A stretch of 64,000 bases of DNA from Mesorhizobium sp. WSM3859 (GTDB lineage Bacteria > Pseudomonadota > Alphaproteobacteria > Rhizobiales > Rhizobiaceae). The stretch spans positions 62,001 through 126,000 of the forward strand of contig NZ_NSGG01000002.1 of NCBI RefSeq assembly GCF_002295065.1. The letters are read 5' to 3'. The notes under the pieces are model-generated. The model made no database searches. It was not told the origin of the DNA and was given only the letters and a program-made list of their open reading frames with translations. A program made the position numbers and the translations under genes. Below, piece after piece: positions 1 through 8,064 of the stretch. The stretch's first letter is position 1. Each line of letters begins with the position of its first letter.

Positions 1-1
1 G

Positions 2-388
2 CACGCCATGGCGCCCTCCTTCGACGTGTCCGTGCCGGGCGGCGCGCTGGACGCCTATGTGGCGCGCATCGAGGCCGGGCTGAAGCGGATCGACGCCGCC
101 TACGCGCCCTATGTCTACGGCCATCTCGCCGACGGCAATCTGCACATCTCCATCAATTGCGACGGACCGCTTCCGCATGAGCGGCACGCGGCGATCGAGG
201 ACGTGCTTTATGAGGGCCTGCGCGAAGCCGGCGGCTCGTTCTCGGCCGAGCATGGCGTGGGGCTGGAGAAGCGCGAGGCCTATGAGCGGCATGCGGATCC
301 GGTGAAGCGGGATTTGGCGAAGGCGATCAAGGCGCTGATCGATCCCCACAACATTCTCAATCCGGGGAAGATTATTTCCAGAGAGTGA
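2..388 (+). CDS. FAD-linked oxidase, C-terminal part (GlcD/D-lactate dehydrogenase family), cut by window edge
   Basis: This is the last ~128 codons of a flavin oxidoreductase of the GlcD/D-lactate dehydrogenase type; the reading frame is open through the first base, so the true start lies outside. Visible family motifs are HLADGNLHISIN (the conserved G-D-G-N-L-H element of the C-terminal cap domain), SAEHGVGLEK, and the terminal P-H-N-I-L-N-P-G-K signature. The N-terminal FAD-binding domain is not in the window, so the substrate (glycolate, D-lactate or another 2-hydroxy acid) cannot be told. An L-2-hydroxy-acid oxidase-like gene lies 750 bp downstream on the same strand, separated by a TetR gene. 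Confidence 0.9.
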   Translation, partial: HAMAPSFDVSVPGGALDAYVARIEAGLKRIDAAYAPYVYGHLADGNLHISINCDGPLPHERHAAIEDVLYEGLREAGGSFSAEHGVGLEKREAYERHADPVKRDLAKAIKALIDPHNILNPGKIISRE

Positions 389-441
389 GGGCTACGCCTG
401 AGAGGCAGGCAGGACAGAGGGGAGCGCGACGGGTCGCGGCG

Positions 442-1050
442 TCAGCCAAGCTTGGGTTCGATGGACAGGCCGCCTCCCATCAACCTTTTCGCCGCCTCCG
501 CCGCCGCCGTGCAGTAGCTCGCGTCGCCGTGGATCAGCAGCATCACCATGGCGCCTTCGATCAGCAAAGCGAGCTCGCGCGCACGCGCCTTCGGCGACGG
601 GATGTCCGCCCTGGCGAGCAACGTTTCCAGATGCGCTTCCATCAGCGCCTTGTGCTGGCTGGCGATCGAGCGCGCCGGGTGGCCGGAGAGGTCGGCGAGC
701 TCGATCGCCAGCCGCGTGAAGCCGGAGCCGGCCCAGCGTGGCTTGGACGACCATCTGACCAGGCCCTCGAACAGCTTGTCGATCAGCGCGTCCGGGCCAC
801 CCGACAGGTCGATGCCGTAGTTCTGGAAGTCGGCGAAGGTGCGCTCGTGCTGCGAGGCAAGCACGGCGGTCAAGAGCGCGTCCTTGCTGTCGAAGTGATA
901 GTAGAGCGTGCGCTTGGTGACGCCGGCGGCGTCGGCGATCTCGTCCATGCCGACGCGGAAAAAACCCCGGCGGCGAAACAGCTTGTATGCCGCCTGCAGG
1001 ATCACGGGCCTGGTTGCATCGGATGATCTGGGCATGGGCGGCGCTGCCAT
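442..1050 (-). CDS. TetR/AcrR-family transcriptional regulator
   Basis: A 202-residue one-component repressor. The N-terminal helix-turn-helix is clear: ILQAAYKLFRRRGFFRVGMDEIADAAG followed by VTKRTLYYHFDSKDALL is the classic TetR recognition helix. The C-terminal two-thirds is the ligand/dimerisation domain and is not diagnostic. The gene is divergent from the FMN-dependent hydroxy-acid dehydrogenase at 1143, with a palindrome between them, so regulation of that gene (and of itself) is the natural inference. The start is uncertain: ATG at 1050 or ATG at 1035, neither with a strong ribosome site. Confidence 0.92.
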   Translation of the reverse strand: MAAPPMPRSSDATRPVILQAAYKLFRRRGFFRVGMDEIADAAGVTKRTLYYHFDSKDALLTAVLASQHERTFADFQNYGIDLSGGPDALIDKLFEGLVRWSSKPRWAGSGFTRLAIELADLSGHPARSIASQHKALMEAHLETLLARADIPSPKARARELALLIEGAMVMLLIHGDASYCTAAAEAAKRLMGGGLSIEPKLG

Positions 1051-1060
1051 CGCGGTGAAA

Positions 1061-1082
1061 GTATACTCGCTAGTGAATTTAC
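1061..1082. promoter_or_regulatory. Imperfect 22-bp palindrome, likely TetR operator
   Basis: A dyad centred on CTAG between 1071 and 1072 has 8 of 11 mirrored pairs matching (core ACTCGCTAGTGAAT). It sits 10 bp upstream of the tetR start and 60 bp upstream of the lldD-like start, the usual place for an autoregulatory operator controlling a divergent pair. Binding is inferred from position and symmetry only. Confidence 0.5.
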
Positions 1083-1142
1083 ATCGGCAGGCTTGCGGCC
1101 TTCAATGATCAGCGCAAGCTAATATTCGGTAGGAGGACGGCG

Positions 1143-2369
1143 ATGGAAAGAGTAGTCCCCACGGTGCTTGATGTTCCGACAGGAATCGTGGCGCTGCCCA
1201 GCGAATCCAGGGCGGCGTCGACGGCGCCGAAGCTGATGACGGAAATGACCTGCATCGAGGACCTGCGCGAGGCGGCGCGGCGGCGCGTGCCGCGCGTTTT
1301 CAACGACTATCTCGAGGCCGGCTCCTATGCCGAGCAGACCTTGCGCGCCAACCGCGCTGATCTCGAGCGCATCACGCTGAAGCAGCGCGTGCTGGTCAAT
1401 GTCGAGCAGCGCGACACGGCGACCACGATCCTCGGCGAGAAGGTCTCGGTGCCGGTGGCGCTGGCGCCGATCGGTCTTGGCGGCATGCAATGGGCCGATG
1501 GCGAGATCCTCGCCTGCCGCGCCGCCAAGACCGCAGGCGTTCCCTACACGATGAGCACGATGTCGATCTGCTCGATCGAGGACGTGGCTGAGGCCGTCGA
1601 TTATCCGTTCTGGTTCCAGCTCTATGTGATGAAGGATCGCGGTTTCGCACGCTCGCTGGTCGAGCGGGCGATCGCCGGCCGCTGCGGCGCGCTGGTGCTC
1701 ACCGTCGACCTGCAGGTGCTAGGCCAGCGCCATGCCGATGTCAGGAACGGGCTTTCGGTGCCGCCGGCGTTGAAACTTCGCACGATCCTCGACATAGCCG
1801 GCCATCCGGCCTGGGCGGCCCGCATGCTCACCGCCAAACGCTGGACCTTCGGCAACCTCACCGGCCATCTCAAGGGCGAGGACGATGTCCGGGCGGTGGC
1901 GGACTGGGTAGCGCATCAGTTCGACGCGACGCTGAATTGGAGCGACGTCGAGTGGATCCGGAGCATCTGGCCGGGCAAGCTGATCGTCAAAGGCATCCTC
2001 AACACCGACGACGCGCGAAGCGCCTGCGCGGCCGGTGCCGACGCCATTGTGGTTTCCAACCATGGCGGCCGGCAGCTTGACGGCGCGCCCTCGACGATCT
2101 CGATGCTGCCCAGGATCGCGGAAGCCGTCGGATCGGAGGCGGAGGTGCTGTTCGATGGCGGCGTGCGCTCGGGCCAGGATGTGATGCGAGCGCTGGCCCT
2201 GGGTGCCCGTGCCTGCCTTGTCGGGCGCGCCTATGTCTACGGCCTCGGCGCCGGAGGCGAAGCCGGTGTGGCCACGGCCATAGATATCCTGCGCAAGGAG
2301 CTGTCGGTCACCATGGCGCTGACAGGGACGCGCAGCGTCAATGAGATCAATGGCAGGGTGCTGAACTAG
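1143..2369 (+). CDS. lldD: FMN-dependent alpha-hydroxy-acid dehydrogenase (L-lactate dehydrogenase-like)
   Basis: A 408-residue TIM-barrel flavoprotein of the LldD/glycolate oxidase/mandelate dehydrogenase family, which oxidises L-2-hydroxy acids to 2-oxo acids. The active-site signature SNHGGRQLDG carries the catalytic His at residue ~307; VPVALAPIGLGGM, STMSICSIEDV, WFQLYV and the FMN-phosphate loop DGGVRSGQDVMRALALGA are all present. A strong AGGAGG site just upstream supports ATG 1143, which gives about 30 residues before the usual family start. Substrate could be L-lactate or a related acid. The divergent TetR regulator probably controls it. Confidence 0.9.
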   Translation: MERVVPTVLDVPTGIVALPSESRAASTAPKLMTEMTCIEDLREAARRRVPRVFNDYLEAGSYAEQTLRANRADLERITLKQRVLVNVEQRDTATTILGEKVSVPVALAPIGLGGMQWADGEILACRAAKTAGVPYTMSTMSICSIEDVAEAVDYPFWFQLYVMKDRGFARSLVERAIAGRCGALVLTVDLQVLGQRHADVRNGLSVPPALKLRTILDIAGHPAWAARMLTAKRWTFGNLTGHLKGEDDVRAVADWVAHQFDATLNWSDVEWIRSIWPGKLIVKGILNTDDARSACAAGADAIVVSNHGGRQLDGAPSTISMLPRIAEAVGSEAEVLFDGGVRSGQDVMRALALGARACLVGRAYVYGLGAGGEAGVATAIDILRKELSVTMALTGTRSVNEINGRVLN

Positions 2370-2403
2370 GGAGCGTCAATCGCAGATTGAAGGCTCGCCG
2401 CTC

Positions 2404-3207
2404 CTACTCGCACTGGCGGCGCGGGCCGCCGTCGTAGGGCTGATAGCTGTTGTCGCGCGGAACGTAGGAGCGGTAGCGGCTGAAGCAGTAGTCGACATGG
2501 TCGGCCGAGACCTGTCGGCTGGAGGCCTGGGCGGCCTCGGGCGAGATCTCTTCCGGCGGGGCGCCATAGGCGGTGGCGTAGCCGTCGCCGGACGGGGCGT
2601 AGCCCTCCATCTCGGCCTGATCGTCGCTCGTCTGATCGTCGCTGATCCGGGTGCCGGTCGAGGCGGTGCGGTCGCCGCCGTAATAGGGCGAGATGCAGGG
2701 GCGCAGCTCGCCGCTGTAGGAACGGTAGCTGTTTTCTGCCGGGCGATAGCTGCGATAGCGCGACGCGCACCATTGCAGATGGGCGACGGGCAATTGCCGC
2801 TCAGCCTGCTCATCGGCCGGCGCCGGCTGCTGGGTTGCATTGGCGTCCGGCGCGGGCTGGGTGGGAGCGGAAACGTCCGGCAATGGCTGCAGCCGCGGCT
2901 GTGCCGGCGCCACCGGCGCCGCGAGCGCCGTGGCCTGGGCGGCGCCACCCGCCTTGACGGGTTCGCCCGGGGCCGGCTCGCCGCCCGCCTTGGCGGGCGC
3001 GGCCTGCTGGGCGGGAATGCGCTCAAGGTTCTGCTTCTCTCGATCAACCGGCTGGGCGTCCTTCGTCCACAGCTCGGAAACGCCGATCGTGGGCGTTGCC
3101 TGGCGTACCGGCTTGGCCGCCAACATCCAGGTGGCGAAAGCAAGCCCGCTGGCGAACACGGCCAGGGTCAGCACGAACCCACCGGCAATTCCCAACAAAG
3201 CCTTCAC
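2404..3207 (-). CDS. BA14K-family membrane-anchored protein with two BA14K units
   Basis: I chose a GTG start at 3207 because AAGGAG lies 6 bp before it; a longer reading to ATG 3276 has no such site. The 267-residue product starts with a hydrophobic segment (residues ~5-30), then a long Ala/Pro/Gln-rich linker, then two copies of the BA14K motif: residues ~143-171 and ~237-266, each shaped C-x2-RYRSY-x-P-x2-NSY-x8-C. BA14K is a small rhizobial/Brucella immunogenic lectin-like family, normally with one unit. Likely exposed to the periplasm; function not established. Confidence 0.8.
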   Translation of the reverse strand: MKALLGIAGGFVLTLAVFASGLAFATWMLAAKPVRQATPTIGVSELWTKDAQPVDREKQNLERIPAQQAAPAKAGGEPAPGEPVKAGGAAQATALAAPVAPAQPRLQPLPDVSAPTQPAPDANATQQPAPADEQAERQLPVAHLQWCASRYRSYRPAENSYRSYSGELRPCISPYYGGDRTASTGTRISDDQTSDDQAEMEGYAPSGDGYATAYGAPPEEISPEAAQASSRQVSADHVDYCFSRYRSYVPRDNSYQPYDGGPRRQCE

Positions 3208-3637
3208 GCTGCGCTCCTTCAGTCCCCGCTCATAGAATGCGGAGCGCGGAATCCGGTTCCCACAGGAAGAGGGCAATGTTGCGACCGGGGCTCTGCCGAA
3301 CGGGAAGGCCCCGCGTGCTCCGGGGAGAGGCAGGCGGGGCCCAAGGATCGCCAGGAGGGGACCTAGCTGGGGACTTTGTCAGTTGCAGGCTTTGATGGAT
3401 CCAAAAGGATCGATGATCCAAAAGGATCGACCACAGCGTCGCGCCATTTCCGGCCCGCTGCATCGTGCAAACGAAGGAATAAAAGCACGCAATCCTTCAT
3501 TTGCAGGGTGCGGTTTTGACGACCCCGGCCCACGCTCGTCTCAGCCGGCGGGTGGCCACCCGCCCGCCGGTTAGGCCCGGCAGCCGGCAAATTTGCCCCC
3601 AACAGGGCCGCCGGGCCGCCTTGAGCGGCGGAAAACC
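3208..3637. other. Intergenic region with a palindromic tandem repeat and a GC hairpin
   Basis: No convincing gene. A 16-bp unit GATCCAAAAGGATCGA occurs twice with a 17-bp period at 3398-3413 and 3415-3430; each contains a GATCC/GGATC inverted repeat. At 3547-3564 there is a perfect 18-bp palindrome GGCGGGTGGCCACCCGCC, about 75 bp downstream of the radical SAM gene on the minus strand, which may act as its terminator although no T-run follows. Confidence 0.5.
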
Positions 3638-4747
3638 TCAGACACCCGCCAGCACCTCGCGATATTCCCGTACCTTGCCGTCCTGGCCTCTGATCAGCCA
3701 GGTGCCGCCCTCGCATCCCTCGATGTGGCTCGCCGCCAGCGGCACCTTGCCGCCGCCGTCCGGCAGGTCGATGACATAGCTCGGGTTGCAGATGCCGGAG
3801 AGGCGCCGGCGCAGTTCCGCCACCAGCGCCTGGCCCTCGGCGATCGTTGTGCGGCGGTGCGCCATGCCGCGCGCGAGGTCGCCGTGATGCAGGTAATAGG
3901 GTTTTACCCCGAGACGGTACATCAGCTCGCGGCAGAGTTCTTCCAGCACCTCGACATGATCGTTGACGCCTTTCAGCAGAACGCTCTGGTTGAGGAGCAC
4001 GAAACCCGCCTGCCGCATCGCGCGGCAAGCTTCCTCCGTGGCCTGCGTGATTTCCCGCGCGTGGTTGAAATGGGTGACCACGCTCACCATCAGCCGGCCC
4101 TGCAGCGCCTCGACCAGGCCGGGCGTGATGCGCGACGGCAGCGCCACCGGCACGCGGGTGTGAATGCGCAGCAGCCTGAGATGCGGGATCGCCTCCAGGC
4201 GGGCGCGGATCTCGGCCAGTGCCTTGTCGGGCAGCGACAGCGGATCACCGCCGGTCAGGATCACCTCGCGGATCTCCGGGTGGCCGGCGATATAGGCCAG
4301 CGCCGGCTCCAGCGCCTCGCGCGTGTAGCCGCGGCCGATCGAGGCCAGCGACTCTTTCCGGAAGCAGAAACGGCAATAGACGGCGCATTGATAGGTCGGG
4401 AACAGAAGCACGCGGTCGGCATGGCGGTGCGTCAGCCTCGGAACGGGGCTGAAGGCGTGGTCGCCGATCGGATCGTCGAGCTCGCCCTCGGCGGCGACCA
4501 ACTCGTCCGGCGACGGGATCACCTGGGCGCGGATCGGGTCGTTGGGGTCGTTCCAGTCGATCAGGTCGAGATAGGGTTTTGGCACGCGCACCTTGTGGGC
4601 GGCCGCAGCCTCCTGCGCGGCGGCGCGCTCGGCGGGCGAAAGCGGCAGGGATGCAAGGTCGCGGACATGGCGCACGCCGGCGCGGACATCGTCCTGCCAG
4701 CCGGCATCGGGAGCGGCAGCTTGCTTGAGGTTGGCGTCTGAGGTCAT
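3638..4747 (-). CDS. epmB: Lysine 2,3-aminomutase-like radical SAM protein (EpmB/KamA family)
   Basis: A 369-residue radical SAM enzyme. The [4Fe-4S] motif CAVYCRFCFR has Cys 121, 125 and 128; VILTGGDPLSLPD is the SAM-binding GGDP element; the C-terminal DLPDGGGKVPL contributes the PLP lysine (~K334). Length fits EpmB (about 340 residues), which makes beta-lysine for elongation factor P modification, better than catabolic KamA (about 416). In many alphaproteobacteria it sits beside epmA and efp; neither is within this window. Substrate assignment is therefore by family. Confidence 0.85.
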   Translation of the reverse strand: MTSDANLKQAAAPDAGWQDDVRAGVRHVRDLASLPLSPAERAAAQEAAAAHKVRVPKPYLDLIDWNDPNDPIRAQVIPSPDELVAAEGELDDPIGDHAFSPVPRLTHRHADRVLLFPTYQCAVYCRFCFRKESLASIGRGYTREALEPALAYIAGHPEIREVILTGGDPLSLPDKALAEIRARLEAIPHLRLLRIHTRVPVALPSRITPGLVEALQGRLMVSVVTHFNHAREITQATEEACRAMRQAGFVLLNQSVLLKGVNDHVEVLEELCRELMYRLGVKPYYLHHGDLARGMAHRRTTIAEGQALVAELRRRLSGICNPSYVIDLPDGGGKVPLAASHIEGCEGGTWLIRGQDGKVREYREVLAGV

Positions 4748-4921
4748 CAGGGTCTCGGGGCGGTTTTCGGCGGGATATCGGCCGAACAGGCGTCGCGGTC
4801 AATCGCCGCGGTTGCCGCAGACAGCCAACGCCGCGATTTCAATGCTCCCCCGCCGCTTCGGATAGTTGTTTCAGCGGAATGGTATTAATCTGCATCATCC
4901 GTGGCTTCGGGGGCGATACCA

Positions 4922-5857
4922 ATGGATTTCAACGCAGGGCATGGCTACCTCCTCATCGGCGGGCTCATCCTTGTCGGCGCCGGCTTGCTGATCATTTCGC
5001 TGATCGTCAACCTGCGCGTGGCGCACAGCGTGCGCGACGACATGCGCCACCGCGAGAAACTGCTGGAGTACTACCGCAATATCTTCTCGCAGCTCGGCGT
5101 GATCCTGATCGGCATCGGCGTGTCGCTGTTCATCTTCTTCTTCCAGCAAAACTATCAGGACCAGCGCAGGCGCGAGACCGAGCTGCAGCAGGTGCTCGCC
5201 AAACTCGCCGCGCGCGTCGCCCGCGGCGCGCCGGTCGTCGAAACGCTCGGCGAATTCGACGAGGTCCTGGATGCGGGCGGGGCCTATGTCGACCCCGAAC
5301 ACGGCGGAAACAACGCCGCGATCAGCGCTGAGGGAGCCGAGCTCGGCAGGCAGGTCGAAAAGATCCTGCTGGTCGAACGTGATGTCGATGTTCGAGATTT
5401 TGACATTCTGAACCTGTCGCGCGATCTCGAAGCCACCTTTGTCGTCAACGAGCTCGATCCGACGCTCTGGTTCGACATCGTGCGCGACGAGAACGACATC
5501 AAATATGCCACGACGCAACTCGGCCTCGACTACAAGGACCTGCATGACGCGATCGGAGACGAGCCGGTCGAAGCGGCGATCGCCAAGTCTGACAAGGGAC
5601 AGAAGATCAAGCGTGAGGTGCTCGACATCCTCTATGACGCCGATCTCCTGCGCCAGCGCAGCAGGCGGTTTCTCGGCCGCGCGTGCTGGCTCTTCAGCAA
5701 GGGGCGAGGCTTCGTCGCCCTGCCGCCGGCCGACGCGATCGAGGCCGACGCCAAGTCGCAGCAGGAATGGATCGACCGCTCGAAACCGGTGCTGACGCAA
5801 TCGAAGTCGGGCAGCAGCGACTGCTTCAAGCTGCTACGCTACGGCCAGCCATCCTGA
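4922..5857 (+). CDS. Hypothetical membrane protein with two N-terminal TM helices
   Basis: Not a family I recognise. The ATG at 4922 has a GGGGG run 8 bp upstream and is preferred over an in-frame GTG at 4901. The 311-residue product has TM helices at residues ~5-30 and ~55-77, followed by a charged coiled segment (QDQRRRETELQQVLAKLAARVARG) and a soluble C-terminal domain of about 220 residues rich in Asp/Glu. The layout suggests an anchored cytoplasmic domain. It is flanked by convergent and divergent genes, so it appears monocistronic. Confidence 0.75.
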   Translation: MDFNAGHGYLLIGGLILVGAGLLIISLIVNLRVAHSVRDDMRHREKLLEYYRNIFSQLGVILIGIGVSLFIFFFQQNYQDQRRRETELQQVLAKLAARVARGAPVVETLGEFDEVLDAGGAYVDPEHGGNNAAISAEGAELGRQVEKILLVERDVDVRDFDILNLSRDLEATFVVNELDPTLWFDIVRDENDIKYATTQLGLDYKDLHDAIGDEPVEAAIAKSDKGQKIKREVLDILYDADLLRQRSRRFLGRACWLFSKGRGFVALPPADAIEADAKSQQEWIDRSKPVLTQSKSGSSDCFKLLRYGQPS

Positions 5858-5891
5858 CCCCTGCGCGTTGCCGGCCTTTCCGGCGGCGGTT

Positions 5892-7445
5892 TCAATCGCC
5901 CACGCGCCGCAGCGTGCCGAGGTGATTGTCGTCGAGGAACTCGATGGTGACAGTCGACGCCTTGCCATCCGGACCGACGACGAAGCTGACGCCCGTCGGC
6001 CTCTCCGGCGTCTCGGCATCAGGATTGGTCAGGAACAGGTCGCCGTCATAGTGCCTCAGCGGATAGGACCTTACTCCGGCAGGCCCGAGCTTGAGCACGA
6101 CGCCCCCGCCCTCGCCCGATACGGTCGCGTCGCCGATGAAGTCGTTGGCATAGCGGCCGGCATAGGCGCTGGCGGGCGCTGCCGGCCTCGCCGACGACTG
6201 CGGCGCGGCATATCTGGCCTTGGCCGCTTCGACCACCGGACCGAACATGCCGGCATAGATCGCGTCCCATGCCTTGATCCAGTCCTTCTCGACCGAACCG
6301 TCGAAGACCAGATCGGCAAAGCTGTCGGATAGCCCTTCCGGCACGCCGGTCGGGAAGGCATTGGCAAGGATGACGATGCCGAGCTTGTCCTTTGGGAAGA
6401 TCGTCACCAGGGTGCGCGCGCCGACGCTAAAAGCGCCGGCGTGGCCCCAGCTCAGGCCGTGCCGGCCGAACTCGACATTCCAGCCGAGGCCGTAGAAGGA
6501 TTCGCTGCCGGACACCGGGTTCCTGCCGCGCGTCATCAAGGGCACATGCGTCTGGTCGAGCGCATCGGCGGCGATCAGGGTCTTGCCGGCATAGACGCCG
6601 TCGCCCAGCAGCAGGCGCACCCATTGCGCAAGATCGCGGGCGGTGGAGCTGACGCCGCCGGCCGGAGCCTGCGCATCCGGATCGCGCTTGATCTTGGCGG
6701 CCCAGGCGCCGTCGACCCTGACGTGAAGCGCGGCGCGATCGTCGTGCCGGATGAAGTCCGCGTGACGGGAGCTGGTCGAGGCCATGCCGAGCGGACGGTA
6801 GAGCTTCTCCTCGGCGATCTGTTCCCAAGCCTTTCCGGTCGGCATCGCGGCGGCGACGGCGCCCTCGGTCAGACCGAAATTGCTGTAGGAATAGCCGGCG
6901 CGAAAGCTCGACGACGGCGGCACGAAGCGCAGGCGATGCAGGATCGTGGCGCGGTCGTAGCCGAGGTCCTCCAGGTCGTCGCCGGCAGTGCCTGGAAGGC
7001 CACTGCGATGCGAGAACAGGTCACGTATCGTGAGCTGGCTCGTCGGATAGGGGTCGGCCAGTTGGAAGGCCGGGTCGAGGTCGGCGATCCTCGAATCCCA
7101 GGACACCACGTGGTCGCTGACCAGGGCCGCGACGACGGTGGCGGAGACCGGCTTGGACAGCGAGGCGATCTGGAACACCGTATCGGCATCGGCAGGTTCC
7201 GGCTTGCCGGCCTCGCGATGTCCGAAACCCTTGAGGAAGATCACTTGGTCGTCATGCACGACGGCAATGGCCAGACCTGGGACCGAACCGGCCTCGACAG
7301 CGCCTTGCGCCAGCGCTTCGAGCTTCGACAGGGCGGTGGCCATCCGCTCCGGCGAGATCGGGTCCGCCCACACGGCAGGCGGCCAAAGGGCCATCAGGAC
7401 GAATGCCCAGATCCTCAGATGACAGAGATTCCGATCAAGCCGCAT
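5892..7445 (-). CDS. Secreted serine hydrolase, beta-lactamase class C/penicillin-binding fold
   Basis: ATG 7445 is chosen for its GAGAGGGGGG ribosome site and the signal peptide that follows (hydrophobic residues ~11-26, cleavage near AVWA-D). The 517-residue protein has the SxxK nucleophile motif at S95-LSK, the Y-S-N triad element at ~187-189, and a later WGHAGAFS segment matching the third KTG-like box. This fold covers D-Ala-D-Ala carboxypeptidases, class C beta-lactamases and family VIII esterases; sequence alone does not decide among them. A C-terminal ~100-residue extension resembles the DUF3471-like domain found in this group. Confidence 0.87.
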   Translation of the reverse strand: MRLDRNLCHLRIWAFVLMALWPPAVWADPISPERMATALSKLEALAQGAVEAGSVPGLAIAVVHDDQVIFLKGFGHREAGKPEPADADTVFQIASLSKPVSATVVAALVSDHVVSWDSRIADLDPAFQLADPYPTSQLTIRDLFSHRSGLPGTAGDDLEDLGYDRATILHRLRFVPPSSSFRAGYSYSNFGLTEGAVAAAMPTGKAWEQIAEEKLYRPLGMASTSSRHADFIRHDDRAALHVRVDGAWAAKIKRDPDAQAPAGGVSSTARDLAQWVRLLLGDGVYAGKTLIAADALDQTHVPLMTRGRNPVSGSESFYGLGWNVEFGRHGLSWGHAGAFSVGARTLVTIFPKDKLGIVILANAFPTGVPEGLSDSFADLVFDGSVEKDWIKAWDAIYAGMFGPVVEAAKARYAAPQSSARPAAPASAYAGRYANDFIGDATVSGEGGGVVLKLGPAGVRSYPLRHYDGDLFLTNPDAETPERPTGVSFVVGPDGKASTVTIEFLDDNHLGTLRRVGD

Positions 7446-7512
7446 GCTTGCGCCCCCCTCTCCGCATTCATCTTGCGATGTTACAGGCTGGCGCCAGCGG
7501 GGCCAATCCCTG

Positions 7513-7917
7513 TCACCTGTCGAACTTCGCAATCGCCTCCGCCGTCACCGGCGTGAAGAAATTCACCAAATTGCCGTCGGGGTCGCGAAACAGCAGCGAG
7601 CGGTTGCCCCAGGGCATCGTCGTTGGCGCCTGCACCAGTGCGCCGTCGAGGATCTCGCCCAACCGCCGGTACTCGGCATCGACATCGGCGACGCGGAATT
7701 CGATGATGGCAGTGCGATTTGCCGCCGGGCTTGCCACGTGGTCGCCGCCGAAGAGCTGAAGCGTGCGCGTGCTGCCGATCGCCAGCGTGCCGGCTTCCGT
7801 GACGAGCTCGGCGAAATCCTCCGTGTAGAGCGTGAGCTTGATGCCCGTCGCCGCCTCGTAGAAGGCGACGAGCCGCTTGACGTCGGCGGTGATGATGCGG
7901 GTCGAAACGAAATTCAT
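7513..7917 (-). CDS. VOC-family (glyoxalase/bleomycin-resistance-like) protein
   Basis: A 134-residue single-domain vicinal oxygen chelate protein with the beta-alpha-beta-beta-beta pattern and the ending SLLFRDPDGNLVNFFTPV, the typical F-x-DPDGN-x-V/I motif with its metal-ligand region. GGAG lies 7 bp before ATG 7917. VOC proteins include glyoxalases, dioxygenases and drug-binding proteins; no specific substrate is evident. It is divergent from the WYL regulator at 8065 with a palindrome between, an arrangement common for YafY-type regulators and their targets. Confidence 0.88.
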   Translation of the reverse strand: MNFVSTRIITADVKRLVAFYEAATGIKLTLYTEDFAELVTEAGTLAIGSTRTLQLFGGDHVASPAANRTAIIEFRVADVDAEYRRLGEILDGALVQAPTTMPWGNRSLLFRDPDGNLVNFFTPVTAEAIAKFDR

Positions 7918-7951
7918 TGATCTTCTCCGTGGATCGGCCGCAAGGAGTTTC

Positions 7952-7971
7952 TTGGTCGGCTGGCCGACAAA
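7952..7971. promoter_or_regulatory. Palindrome between VOC and WYL genes, candidate operator
   Basis: GTCGGC (7955-7960) and GCCGAC (7963-7968) form a perfect 6-bp dyad around TG; the symmetry extends to 9 of 10 mirrored pairs over 7952-7971. It lies 35 bp upstream of the VOC start and about 95 bp upstream of the regulator start. Confidence 0.45.
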
Positions 7972-8064
7972 GAGGTCTTCGCGGCTGGACGCGCCCGTTC
8001 AGGCGCCCTGCCCCGGCTTGTGGACCAGGCCTGCTGCCAGCATAGTGGCAACAGGAGATTTGCC

